NCBI RefSeq assembly: GCF_020740795.1
Contig: NC_067291.1
Location: 11,722,780-11,786,779, forward strand
DNA length: 64,000 nucleotides
DNA from: Apus apus
Lineage: Eukaryota > Chordata > Aves > Apodiformes > Apodidae
Direction: 5' to 3'
Shown piece by piece: positions 10,525 through 24,600 of the stretch. How positions within the stretch are numbered: the stretch's first letter is position 1; the number at the start of each line of letters is the position of its first letter. Below the pieces are notes generated by a model. That model was not told where the DNA came from, did not search any database, and saw nothing but the letters and a program-made list of their open reading frames with translations. Made by a program: the position numbers and the translations under genes.

Positions 10525-13481
10525 CTGTAGGGGAAGCAAGTTGTCACTGGCGAGGGAGAAAATGTGGCAAGGTATTTTCTCTCCTTCCCTCATTCCCAGC
10601 AAAGAAGGACCCAGCTCTCTGGGCAGCTTTCCTCTAGGGAGTGAAAGGAAGTTGGAAGGGCGGGACTGAAGCTGCTGAATCCACCACCACCACACTTGGT
10701 CTGAAATGCTATCACTTAAGCCTTTTGGTGTATTCTGAAAGATCAGCACAACACCCTGCACAATGCAAGAACTAGTTCCAGCTGGATCCCATGAGAACAT
10801 CGTAAAAGCACATTTCTTCACACATTCCACATACTCACTACCTCCAGATCATGTTTCTTGTGATGGCCTGCAAGACTGCCCCTTCCTACTTACATCTTGT
10901 CATGTGGCAGCCACATGTTGATTGTTTCCCCTTTAACCATGCCAAACCTAATATCCTGCTCACCTATTTGTCTCTCAGAGATCTCCAGTCTATACTCCTG
11001 CCTGTGACATCTCCTTCATCTTCTGTTTCTCCAGAATCACGAACTCATTTCTTTTTAATTTCTTCCCCAAAACTCCATCCCTCCCAGACACTCTGGACAG
11101 CTGACTAAGTCTAGCACATCTCTAATGAGCAAGAGTTAGCATAGGAATGTAAAGAGCCTGGAATTAAAGTGGTATATAAGATGAGAATAAAAGGTCACAG
11201 GTAGGATGTAGAGGAGGAAAGGAGGTTAATGTGCTTAATAACAATTAAGATTATAACTTGTAATTAACATTATGTTGCCTTGCCCAGTGTTCCACTGATC
11301 CCTTTGTTGTATAATGTATCCCTTTCCCCACAGTCTGACTTTGTTTTCCTCAACACTGCCCTCTTCAAAGAAGGCATGGTTTTCTTCTTCTGAGTTTGGA
11401 AAGTTATATGTTTATAAATAATAAATAGAATAATAATAAATCAGACTACTGTACTTGCTAGCAAACAGCCAATATGCACTCGGTCTTTTAAAAGTCAAAG
11501 GGTCTGTTTCTGCTGCTGCTTCTGCCACTTTATCTACTTTGGATACATTGAAGTTGCTCCTGATTCATATAACTGAGAAACTGAGTTCCTAAAATGTAAA
11601 ATCTCAGAAAGACACAAAGACAACTGAAACAGTACAAAATAATACACATCCTAACAGGTTTTCAAATGAATTATTATAAGCTAGGAAATGTACATATTTC
11701 TAGAGAAGTGACAACATTACTATTTAATTAGAACATAGTAAGTGGGTAAGGAAATGCCTTGTTTCTCACTACTTGTTTATTTTTGTCTTTAGTTGTCACT
11801 TATGCTTAAGTGGATGCTATCTTATCAAACAAATAATAGTTCCTTCCCACAACTACAGTGTTTCAGAATAAATGATATCTATCTTCACTGAGCAGCAGCA
11901 AGGGCTGGAAATACATTGCTGGAAGACAAGCATAAAATATTTAGGCTGGTTAGTATTAAGAAAGTCAAAGAGAATATTATGAGATGAAGCAGCCAAACAG
12001 AATTGGCAATGGTAGTCTTATAATGGACAGGTATTTATAGACTGCTAGTCCCACTGGACGTGATGCTCCTCTCTTACTCAGGCAAACCTCCCACTGAAAG
12101 TTTCAAAGGGCATATTGCCTGTCTAGAGATGAGCAGCGACTTCGGGACCAAAAGAGATATTCAAGTCTTCTGCCCAGTCATGTAAAGCCTGCATGTATTG
12201 CTTGTATGGCAGCCTCCCTCTGCAGCCTCATGGGGTCTGAGGGCTTGCTGTACAGATGCTGGCCCTAGGAATATAAAAGTCAGTCTTTGTTGCCATGTGG
12301 CCTATAGTGCCCAAAGAGGAGAAATGCTTTGAATGGTCACAGCTGCTTTTTGTCATCCAGTGATCAACACTGGATTTCTGGAGCATGGTTGGCAGAGGAG
12401 CAGTGGAATGGCAAGAATTTGTACATCTGGTTAGGCACCACAGCCCTTGAGTTGAATTGGGCTTTCCTGCAAGACTCAGTTTAAGCAGATAGCCTAAACT
12501 GAGGTCTAGCTCTAGACCTATGTGTCATTTTGGACTGTGCAACAGTACAAGATCGATTTTCCATACATCTGTTTGAAGCACAAGTCTCAGGCAGCAATGG
12601 CATGGAATTGAAATGAGCTAAAGATTTTTTTCCCATGCAGTGTCCTCCTCTGCCCACTGCCAGCCTTCCAGGAGAGTTTCTACCTTACAGTGGTAGCTTA
12701 GGGAACCCAGAGCATGTAGACTTCAGCATTCAGTATAGGATTCAAATAAATATAAACTATTTACCTTGGATAGCAATGACTTCCACATAAAATTGACATT
12801 GTTAAAAGGATATAGACCACTGAGATTCAGGGCAGTGATTTAGAACAGTAACAGCAAGCTGTTGTTCTATACCTGAAAACCATAAGCTGTTTTACCTCCA
12901 GTACTGGCCCTTATAGTGACTTTGTGCAATCTGTTTGTCTGTTTGTTTCAGCAATGGGACTTTAAATGTGCAGGCAAAAGATGGTTCCATTTTATGTTTA
13001 TTTCCCAAAGTTAATAAGGTGACAACAGGTATAGAAATCAAAGTGAGGAATTATTTTCTCAGCAAATATGTAGTTTACAATAATTGTAATGAATGCCAAT
13101 AGGCCAAATGATCTTCGTGCAACTTTGCTGACACCAATACAAGGAATAATTTGGCCAGTGTGTACCTGCTGAATTCTGCTGCACAAGGCAGTGAAAGAAG
13201 CACACTCATGCAAGCCTGCTGAGTGTGAAACTCCCATCGATTCTGACCGCCCACTTGCACAACCAGCAAGATCCTGCATTTGAGTTCTCCAGACAGAAAT
13301 TCAGTTTTAGATATACTATGTAGTTCTGCACACTTACAGGCTACTAATGAAAAACTGGGAGATTAAACTGATACTAAACGTTACTTAAACTGTATACATA
13401 AACACACACAAAGCTGACATAAACCTTCAGACATCAGGAACGTTATATACACATTCCTTCATTTCATTGCATGTGAACTAA

Positions 13482-13520
13482 TTCTCTCTCTCACACACAC
13501 ATTCTCATACATACACACAC
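13482..13520. repeat. TC/CA low-complexity tract
   Basis: CTCTCTCTCACACACAC followed by imperfect CATA and CACA units. Simple sequence. Confidence 0.85.
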
Positions 13521-15054
13521 TATAACAAACCTGCTGGTTCTTACTGGTCCTGAGAATCCCTGAAGGGCTGGGTGGAGGTCCAAACAGCCGCCTGAGAGTA
13601 GCTCACTCTGCCATATGTTTGCCTTTCTACTCAAACATTTGTCAGGAAATCTATCACCGTCAGTGTAGCACCATCATGTGACATGATCATAAAAATCTTT
13701 ATGTGCAGTCTCTCTCAGCATTTTGCAGGGAGGGAAGTAGCTGTAGGAATGAGGATACTGCTGCACTCTTTAACTACCACATATTTTTTGGCAACAGCTT
13801 TGATCCTCTCGGTGTCCTCCTTCTGTCAGCAACCACTCCAGTACAGATTAAGGACAAATGCTTAATTTATCTCATTTTTCTTAGTGAAGTGCTCCTGCAA
13901 GCTCCTTTATTTTGAAGATTTTTCTTCAAATGCTTAAAAACAAGGGCTTAGAGCACCTAAATGCTTGTCTCCAGGTTCATGGGCTGTTCATTGCCAGACA
14001 TGCCAAAGGCTGCTGCCCCATCAAGCCACATGCTCAGCTCCAGTCTTCTATGGAATGGGCAGCAGCACTTGGAGGTGCTGCTACAGTGATGAGCAGAAGC
14101 CAAGTCATAACCTGTGCAGTTGTTATTAATGCAGTCAGCAGGAACCTGGGTAATGTCGTGATGCTTTTAAGGCCTGGAGTTCTACCGTTAACTGTCTACC
14201 CATCTAGTATCTGAATCACTTATAAATGACTGAATGGAATGAATGTTGTAGTAGAGACACCTTCATATGAAAAACCCTACACAGGCAAAGTAAAGATTCT
14301 ACTTGGAAAGACTGAAGATGTTATCCTTTGATGTTGTCACCGTGCATGGGAATGTGCAATCTCTACTAGATGCAGTGGAGTCTTCCCCTTCTTGGTTAGC
14401 AACTCTGCTGGGGATGGATTTGCTTTTAAAATGTTAATTTATTCCATCTTTAAGTCTGATTAGTCCTGATGCTGGGCTTTCGTTTTCTGGTTGGTCTGAG
14501 TTCTTCATCTAGGAGAAGGTGTCAATACGGTAACAAAACTCGTTTAATTTCTAATCTGTAAAATCTACACAAATCACACAACTTGGTTCTATATTATAGC
14601 TTACACACATGTACTCTTGACACACTCTTGCTATTTAGAGGGAAAGCTTTTTTTTTTTTTTTAACATTTTGGTGGGTTTTGCACTAGAAGTCAGGGAGGC
14701 CCAGCTGGGGGCTCCTGCACTATTTAAAAGGATGCTGCAGGGCTGCTTTAGTGTAAAAGTAAAAACAGATGACACTGTGAAAAAAGGGCCTCTTGCTTGC
14801 CAAAACCTCTACAATTTCAGAATTCATCTATGCATTTTTTTCATATTCATTTCTGTCATAATTTATTACATACAACTGCTTTTAAAGTGTCCTCCAAAGT
14901 AGACTTGCCTTCTGTTGCACTTCTAATCATCCTATTTGTAGTGTAAAAGGAACACTGCCTTTCTCTAAAATTCTTTCAGAAATATATGAGTATTCTGTCC
15001 TTACAATGCTAGTGATGTGCATAACAGGTAAAAATACTCATAAAAACAATGAGC

Positions 15055-15115
15055 ATTTTAGAGGATTCGATGGGCTACATGTTCCTTCCAGCTGCAATCT
15101 CAATTATTCCATCAG
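15055..15115 (+). mobile_element. Possible CR1-type LINE 3'-end relic
   Basis: The segment beginning GAGGATTCGATGGGCTACAT, followed by GTTCCTTCCAGCTGCAATCT and ending near ATTATTCCATC, resembles the 3' end of avian CR1 retrotransposons. That end reads roughly as 'ggatt-gatga-ct---aggtcccttccaac' followed by an ATTCTATG-like octamer. The match is degenerate and no reverse-transcriptase frame is attached, as expected for 5'-truncated CR1 copies. Confidence 0.4.
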
Positions 15116-18100
15116 GGTTCAGCACGATAATGTAACTTTTGTCCAGTGTTTGATCATCTGTGAAATAATGGAGTCAGTTTGCAGCTTTGTACTGACTACC
15201 CTAAGCTGGCCATGTGTTTCTTTATGAACAATGATTGTACTACCAATTTCTATCAAAAACCATTAGAAATATTTTCAGTTTGGATCACTAGACCTTTTAG
15301 AATGTTTTTGAGGTTGACATGGAAGCCAAGCACTCAGAAGGCCTTATTTGTATTCATTTTTCTCCTTTGACACTAAAATGGCCACCAGAGTGCTCAAGTA
15401 GCCTAAGATGTCAATTCAGGTTGGTATGTTCACAGGGATAAGCAATACAAAGCTAAGCTCAGGCAGTGTTTGGAAATGGTGGAAACTTTCTCTTTGGACA
15501 GGTCTAGCACTTCAGTCCAGTGACACTTCTGTATGTGACATTTGCCACAAAAAGCAGACACAGGTTATGAAAACCACTTGAATCTGGTGAAATGAACAAC
15601 ATGCAGGCTCAATATCACAGCAAGGGTTATCACAATGTGAATCTTATTTATTATCAGTAGAAAATAATGTAAAATATTTGACTAATTTCTTGTGGCATGT
15701 CAGGGATGCTAATCTGTATGAATGTGGCTCTGCATTTGAGGACATATATTCTGCATATTTTAAATACTCCAAGGCCATATATTCAATTTACCATAGAAAA
15801 ATTATGCTCTTACTGTAGATCAAAGGACTGTCAATTTGTTAGGAAGAAGGTATCAGAGGATACTCTGCCTCTTAAACATCACTGGAATGGGTAGGTTGTA
15901 AGAGACATGGTTTCTTCTAAAAATCAAAAGCCAAGGAACCCAAGAATTCCTAAGCTATGTCCATGATTGGTATGAGAAGTGGCTTGTCCAAGGAAAAGAG
16001 ACAGAGCCAAATAAGAAGAGACAGAACACGCACGAAAACTCACTGAGAAGGAATTTTGAACAAGCAGTTACATATAGAGGCTGGACTTCAGGGTGGGGTG
16101 CTGGATGAAAGCTTTAGGCCAAGATTATCTGATCTTTTCTCTTTAATCAGAAAATCAGTGACTCTGGATATTCTTTCAAATAAAGAGACGTGTGTGAACT
16201 GAATTAGTCCACAAGTATTCAGAACTGGCTATTTGGATCAATAGAAGCAGGGATGTGCTTTTGTGAAAATTAACTGAAAGAAACATTAGCAGACAGAACC
16301 ATAAACCACTACAAAGCTATGATTTTTCAACTGGGCTTTTGTCTGAGGATAAACCAAGAAAGTTTTGGCATGTTTTTTCTCCTTCTGAGAAAAATGCGAA
16401 GTCCACTGGGAAGCTTTAGTTTAAAAGTTAATATCCTGACCCCTCCAAGAAGTCTGTCAGACTGTCACTCATATTGAAAACTTTACTACCATTCCTTGTA
16501 CACATGGCCACCAGTCACTCTGCTCAGTTTAAAGCAGAAAAAGCTGTAGTTGTAACTGGCCAGGAAGCTGTTACAGTGTGATCTGCTATATGTGCACATT
16601 CTGTAGCTGGTGGAGATGCTGTGTTTGAGCACAATCAAAAACTTGACACCAGTAGCAATTTCTCCATTAACCAGAAAACTTGGAGAAGGGGCATTTTATA
16701 GCATAATTTACTCCAAATTGCACTGATTGTACTGTTTGTAGAAGCACTATGGTAGACCAGTGGACTGGCTGATCGACTCCAAAGAATCCAGATGCTTCTA
16801 GACATTTTATTGTGACTTTTTATGGATTTGGGGGATAAAATAACAGGACATGATTATGAATTGCCATTTCCACGTGAAGTGTTTTTTCACTTTTGAGCTT
16901 GAACCCTGTTATCAGGAGACAAACTTGGGACTCTTCGTAACTATGCCTGGTGGACACTCTTGAATCTCAGGAGCTTTGGTGGTTTGCTGTTCCTGGTGCT
17001 GTCCCAGAGCAAAATCAGTTTCCTTTCCAGAAATGGGAAGCCAATGCTCCTGGCAGCTACCAAATTTTGAAACCTGCTGGAAAAAATACTGCATCAAGTC
17101 CTGCTTTAGCTTTATACAACCTGCTCTGAGCTGAGAAAATGGCAGGGTGGTGCTGGCTGTACCACTGCGCCCAAAAGCTTTGCAACTGTTAATACAGGGA
17201 AATGTGAATAAGGAAGCTTCTGCAGGACAGACTAGCACAGGGATGGTGGCTTTGGCATCTTGCTGATAATTTGTTGATGCAGTTAATGGCTCTCTCTGAA
17301 GCTACTTAGCACATACTGGTGTTACTACCATGGTGTGCTTGCTAGAAGGACTTGTCCAGCTGGGCTTTCTCTTCTCACTGGGGTCCTCTGCATTAGCCAA
17401 AGGTGCATCTCCTGCATGGCTGCTGCCAATGCCATGGACATACTGTTGTCTGCCAAGACACTGCTGGGTCAAATGGAATGCTTTTTCCCAGAGGCAGTCT
17501 GAAAGTGTTGCCATTGTTGCACTCATGTACAGATCCAAGCAAGATTATTTATTTTCTTTAAAGAGAGCCATTCAGCTCTCACAGAAAGGACAGAGAGAAA
17601 AGTCACATAAAGAATATCTGTTCTGCTATTAATGTAGCCCTTCCCAGGCCTCTGACATTTCTCACCAGGAGGGTTTTCCAAGCTTTGTTCTCTTAATAGA
17701 AATCTGCATTTCGCTGAAGTACTGAACAATTTCCAGCAGAGGTCTCTGCCTACTAATAATTAAAGTTTGGCTCTACTGCTTTATCACCGCAGGGGTCAAA
17801 AATAATTATTAGGTTTTGCCCCTTCAGAGGATTAAGAAAGAAAACCAAGACTTCACTGATCTGAGTGCCTGAGAAATTAGCATCAATTTCACGGGGCAGG
17901 AATGCCCATTATTTCATACACAGAGATTTCTAAGAAAGGTTCCTTATGTGAGATATTTAAAATGACTCTGTTGAGGTTTGCACAGCACGTGTAGCCCATC
18001 TACCAAAATCAACATGCTTCAAAGAATTTAAGAATTGACCCCCTCATTGTTAAATACATCAGAGAATTATTAAACAGTAAATATCACACTTCTTCTGGAT

Positions 18101-18650
18101 GCAAGAGAGGCAAGTTCATTTCAAAGGAAGAGAAGAAACTTCTTTCTTCTCAGAGTGCACTGCAATCCCTAAGGTGAGATCCAACTGCAGTCAAGGGGAA
18201 CTGCTCCAGGAGACATTTAGCTTTCAGGCTACAATCTCTGCTTCTCATCTGGCTATAATACAAGTGTATCATCTGCTTATGAGAAAATTATTTATTTTAA
18301 TGTCTACATTTCCCTGTCTTTAATATTATTTACTAATCTACTTCACTCAGTGGGATGCACTCATAAAGTGCAAGGTGCTAAGAGTAAGGATTAAATATTT
18401 CTACCTCTAGGTCTTGTCTCTAATTGCTCTGTGCAGGATCTCAATTTAACAAGAGACTTTTAAGAAGTCTCTAATAGAGGCTCTTTTGAAGCTCATACAA
18501 TATCATTGGGGTGGGGCAAGTTCCCTTCCCTCACCTCGGGAAAGAACTTTACCCTCCTCCGTGCTGAGCCATTTGCTGGTGTGCACACTTTGCTGGGGCA
18601 GAGAACAGTGGGACGCGAGGCTTGCAGCAGAATCACCGGGATTTCCTCAC

Positions 18651-18697
18651 CTCAGAGTACAACTGCAACACCTTCTTGTCTGTGAACGTGACAATAA
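18651..18697 (-). other. Candidate micro-exon in a GC-richer patch
   Basis: On the minus strand an acceptor (GTTGTACCACAG) ending at 18698 and a GAG|GTGAGG donor bound 47 nt. These encode IVTFTDKKVLQLYSE in a frame where 12 of 15 codons end in G or C. It ends in phase 0, which would join in frame to the exon-like segment at 10304-10524. Around it (18510-18700) GC and CG content rise modestly above background. No family is recognised and such short motifs can arise by chance. Confidence 0.2.
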
Positions 18698-21600
18698 CTG
18701 TGGTACAACAATAAAGTACTGCTAATGGCTGTTCGCCCTGAAAGCTTCTTGATAAACTTATCTTGGCATAGTCTTTCAACTGTGATGTGAAAGGTGCACA
18801 TTCTCTTCATCTCCAGCTTTCCAAAAATCACAATTCAATCACAATTTCAAATTGAAAATAGGCTAGTGACCAGTCCAGCACATCTGTGTCACCACCAGCT
18901 GCTGTAAAGAGAAGACCACTGGACAAATACCACTGGAGCATATGCAAGGTCTGATCCTACCAGTCTCAGTGGGGTGACTCACAGTCTTAGGTTTTGGGGG
19001 GAATGCCTGAAGAATCACAAGCCAATTTCTTAATAGCTCTTACTCATATAATAAATCCAGCATTATTAGATGGTAACACTACATAGGTACATGCTCTCAC
19101 TCATTCACCTAATTCCACAACATATTACAAGATGGGGCATTGAGGCAGTACTGGAAGCTGCATGTACAGCACTGAGAACAATACTGAAAATAAATGTAGC
19201 CTTAAAACACATGAAACAGCAACTGCAAAATGAGAAAAGGTATTGTGCTCTTTGCAGCACATTGCACAAGACCTACAACTTACCTTAGCACAGGCACACA
19301 GTTTACTCAGACCCACACCAACACAATCCTGCTGGATTTCAGGTGGCATTATATGATGCAATTGCAGGCCAAATTCTGACAGCACCCTCATTCTTTGTGC
19401 AGCCTTGACTCAATCCCTCCTGCCCATGCACAGCCAGCAGAAGGTGCATGCATTGAACAAATACCCGATAATGTGCTCACTTGCTTGGTGTCCCCCACCA
19501 CAGCCAGCCCTTTGGGACAAAGTCAAAGTGAGGAACTGCTCATGGTTTAGCACAAGGAATTTTAATCAAACAGCAAAAAGTTCCACTGTGTCTCAAACGG
19601 AATGTTTTAGTCAAATCAATGTCTGCACCTGTCTTCTGCTTGTAATTCACCATGAGACAGAAGTCCCTTGGTACTCTAGTAGATATTCTTGCAGTCCTTT
19701 GAAAAAACTCACTTGCAACTCAGTAGTTCTTTGATTTGCAGACTCTGGGTAGAATTTGATTCATGTTTCACTCCCTCTTTCCCACTAAAGACATGCATTC
19801 CAGCTAAAGCTGATCCTCGTTTTGTTAGTATTGTCTATGATTTAAGATGGTATGTTGACTTTTTGGGGAACTCACCATAACGCAATCTGCTGTGCTACTT
19901 TGCATTTAGTTGAAGACATGTATTTTAATTATGAAGAGATAAGAGGCAGACCGACTTAACCTCAGGATATCAGAGTTCAATTCCAGTTCCAATACTTTGC
20001 AGTTAGACACTTTTCTCTCACATAGCTGCTGCAGGTCTGGATGAGACTGTAGATAAAACTCCTTCCCCTTTCTGCCCTGTTGGGTACTCTTATAAGTGAA
20101 AGACCCTGAAAGAAGCTACAACGGGAGGCAGAATTGTCTGGGAACAACAGAAAGATTTAATTTGGAGCTATGCATGTTTAAAACCTTTGAAAATTCCCTA
20201 AAAGTCATAACAATATCAGAGACTACTTTTGAGAAGACTATCCTTCCCTTTCTCTAAAGCCAAGGACAAAACTCTCCTTTATCCCAAGAATGACAAAGAG
20301 TCTTTCATTAACACCTCTGAAGCTCTGCAGCTACAACACAAGTGTCACTGGGGTCTGGAACAGTAAGTACATTTGACCATATGCCTCCTTCTTACTGCTT
20401 TGTTCTTAGCTTTCCATAAACATTCTATGTTGCCCCAAAATGTTTCTGTGAATCAAGATCTTCAGATCCATTAGGAAGAAATCAAGTGAATGGCAAGGGA
20501 AATTAACTTAGGCTACAAGCTCAAAGGCACCTTCATCCCCTTTTGCAGCTGAAGAAGCTCCAAGTGAGTTTACTCAATGTAAAGCTCAGAATAATATCAC
20601 AGATTAAATGTCTTCACTGAGCTCAACTGTTAATTGGATTTTGATCCATATGAGGGACTAAGATGCAGAAGAAAAGTATCATGTAAAGAAAATATGAGCA
20701 ATAGAGAAAGAAGATAAAAGATACACTGGCCCTGTCTAATGTCCAAAAGTGGCTCTTATGTTCCCTTCATGTGAAAGAAGCAGAGACTGCAGAACTTCTT
20801 TTCCTTGTTCAGGTGCCTAAACAAGAGCTAAGTCCTTCCCTTCTTGCTGCTCCAAAATTTAAGGTCTTTCAGTAGGCTATAGCTACCTTCAAGAAATGAA
20901 AATAGGGCAAGAATGGACCATGTACCTAGCAGAAGGTGATGAAGAATCCAACCAGTAAGGAGGGTTTGGGTCTTTTTTCTTGGCATGGGTTCTTTATAGA
21001 GAAATTCTAGGAGGAAGTTCAGAGCCATCTTATCACACCTCTTCCCCTAACATCTATCCTTCTGCTTTATTCCTGCTATAGCAAACACTTAAAGATGTCC
21101 TATTGAGAAAGTTCATTGTTGCCCTGCAAAAAAATATTCCTGCTACATATTGACTTCAGCAGCCACAACATTTGTCATATGAGAATAGAGTCTGGGAATA
21201 ACAGAAGACAGAACAGCACAAATTACACAAGATCCTCGCTTTTAAACTTGGAATGTGGGCCAGCTTTTAACACAGCACAAGAAAACAACAGAAAAAGTGC
21301 TCAACAACAGAAAAAAAACATTGCTGAAAAATGTGGAGAAATAATGAGATTACAATTCTTTACTCTCAGTTTTCAGAGCCATGAACATTAGGATCTCAGC
21401 ATTTCAATGCTTGCAGAATAGAACTCATGTATTGCCTCTGTCAAATAGCTGGAATAATAATGACATTATTTAGCTGTTTTACAACACTTTGTGCTATTAA
21501 TTAAGCTACCTGCAGGTGTCAATTGAAGGCTTTCCACAGATCAGATAGTATAATTCCAACAGCCACTGCCAATTTCATGCATGATAAAGTTGCACAGGCA

Positions 21601-24600
21601 GTATTCATAGTATTCACAGTGCACATAAGAAAGATCTCATAACACAGCCCTTGAGTAAGGATGCAACAATGGGCTTGATTTTCACGTTGTAGGCAACAGT
21701 TAAAAATGGAATATTAACAACACTTGGAAATAGAATCTATTATGTTTGGGGCTGACTGGCTGGAGGGATACAATGCTGAATATCCGAGTGTTCCCAAACC
21801 ACATTTACTGTACATGCCAATGGCACTAATTTCTCTATGCTTGGGTCCTTTTCTCACATTTCTAATTCCCACTTAGCTTTAGATTCTCTAAGAACTGTCA
21901 TCACTGAGAAGAAAAATACTTTTGTTTTTTTCCCCTTCATTTAATCAAACTATATTTCTAAACTCTTGCATTGGTGCAAAGGAGCCACATAGCTGCTAAG
22001 TAGAGTTTAGCACTTAGTGCCAGGACTAGGTTGGAACAGTGGGATGAAACAGTCAACCATTGTGTTACACAGAAAATATTCAAAGCTCTGTACTATTCTG
22101 ACACATTTTAAGCCATGCAGTTTGCAATGAAAACAACCCTAGGTGCATGCCCTTGTATGCCTCAGGGCACTAGTCCTGAAGACACCAGAAGGCTCTAAGT
22201 TGACTCTTACACCAGGATGAACACAGGGTCAAGCACCCAGATCCAGAGCCCATCTCCAGCTTAGCCATAGCTTCAACAAAGCATGGAATATCCAGCTACC
22301 TCAAGCTATTTCTTCCACAGAGTAACCTTCTTCCACTAACATGGCAGCATATAATTATTTCAGACAAGACCAACAACAACAAATAAAGCACTCAAATTCT
22401 ACTTGTGTCTCAGTCCTGGGCCTTTAGAGAGGCTGTAAAGCCAAAACACTGGGGAAGGAGCTTTCTCTTTCCAATGTATGTTTCACTTGAAAGTACTTTC
22501 TGTACACAGAATTAAACATTTTTATTTTCATTTGAAATGCCCTGAGACTCTCCTTTGATGTTAAGTTAGGGAAGGGGTTCACTGTTTGCTATTCACAGAA
22601 CTTGTGCAATTTGGGCATTTTCAAAGGCACTGCATTAGTTTTCAGCTTACATTCATGAATAGGAGAAATACTTCTAAGAACTGTGATTTACTACGAAGAC
22701 AGAAACTATAAATACAAAAGGATAAGTTGGAAATCAGAAAGATATATTCGCCCTTTCTAGAAGAACATCAGTGCTTCATGAGCTATTCTAAATTTCAGGA
22801 GGAGGGTGCCAAGCAGAATGGTATTTCTGGTCTGCTCTGCTAAACCATCTTGTGCAGAGATTTCTGGGACAGAGCGTGTTCACTTTAGTTTGCAGGGTTC
22901 TTTGTGGTATTTATATTAGTGCAAAAGTTGTTGATGTAATGTCATGATGGTGGTCTTCAACCCAATTCCAACATGTAATTAATGTGATGAAAAACACAAC
23001 TTTTCAAAGAAACTTTGGCATGACTTTATAGAAGGGTATGCAGACTTCATGAGTTTGCAGCACATATCTGAATGCAAATAGCATGCTTGATTTCCCCTGA
23101 GTGTTGTGTGAACAGTTATTATTACTGACCTGGAAATTATTCTGCTTTCCCTGTTTGACTATTGTTTTTGTCTGGGTTATATGCATCCCTGAAACCAGAT
23201 GTGCAAGACTTGATATATTTCCATTACTTAACATGATCGTGTGTATTTATTATCTTGAAGTCTGAAGCAGTAACGGTTTGAGCTGCAACCTTCAGAATCT
23301 TGGTCTGTTACAATGACCAATGGGCCTCAAAAGACAAACTACAGTGAGTTGTAAGGAATCTATGTCAAGTTAGGCATTGCCTGAGATATTAATGCTATGA
23401 ACCTCTTGAAAAAAGAGGAAAGAAAATTCAGATTTTTCTAAAACATGCCTGTGTAGATTTTACACAGGCATCTACCATGTGGTGGAACCAGAATCACCTC
23501 CTGTTTTTAGCTATGAAAGGGCTAGTCTGGCCAGTTCTCATTCCACCCAGAAGAGTGCAGCAGTACAGACCCATGCTGAACATGTCCTCACAGGACAGGC
23601 TCAGAAAATGCACCACCCTCCCCCTTCTATAAAAAAAAAATCACCGACTTCTTGCAATAATAGCCTAACATGTAAAACACAATTCATGCCAGTTTAACAA
23701 CAAATTGATTTCCTTCAGTCACACAGAAGGGTAACAGAAAGGGGACGGGGGTTGGCATAAAACAGTTCCTATTGCTCTTCAGCTCTGAAAACAGAGTAAT
23801 TTACTTTTTATTGCCGTTCTGCTGTAAACAAAAAGACTGGTGACAGAGGAGCGGATTGCTCATGAACACTGAATATTTTTTAAAAATAAGGAATTAAAGG
23901 GTAGGGAAGTACAATGTAATCCAAAAACTAGCTTTGCAATCATCTTCATAAGGACAAAATTCCAAAAGCTTTTTATAGAACTGGATTCTTACAGGTTCTG
24001 CAATATCACAGCATACATCCTAGCCGTTATTAGCTCAGTTACTCTCACCATTGTTTCATGAGGTTAGAAGCTACTATTTTGACTGAGGCATAAAATACCT
24101 TTGCAGATGTTTGCTTAAAATTAAACAGAAAGTTGGAGTTGTGGCTGGAGTTTCATGCAGATCTCCTGAGCTCCAGACCAGCTCAGTTACCTGTAGATGG
24201 CCCTTCCCCTCCTCGGCATGAAGAATGCATCCTCAGAGCACGTACCAGGCTCACATTACATCTGCTCAAGGGCACTAGCAGGAGAGCAGAGTGTGTAATG
24301 CAGTGCTGGCAGCTCAGTGTGAGAGAAGGCACCGGTTCTTTTTCTTACAGCCGAAGTGCATAGTCTGTGTGAGGGAAAACCCCCACTCCTTTACCATAAA
24401 GAGTGTTGCAAAGATATGGGTGAGAAATTGAGAAATTGCAGCTGTCTCCTTACATGAGTTTTTTTTTCTGTCATGACAGATTGCAGGAAAAAGAAGGGAG
24501 AGCAGCCTTCTCAAATGCAACAGGGAAAAGTGAAGGAACAGAGAACGTGAATCAGAGAACACAGAAATGTTCCCTTTCATCTTCAACATGCAGATCTGTC

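Larger units (their letters stand above)
10525..18650. other. Intergenic DNA, mostly featureless
   Basis: AT-rich, with no recognisable gene. It contains a TC/CA tract near 13.5 kb, a short poly-T (about 14649-14662) and a likely CR1-type relic at 15.06 kb. Open frames here are short and lack motifs. Confidence 0.65.
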
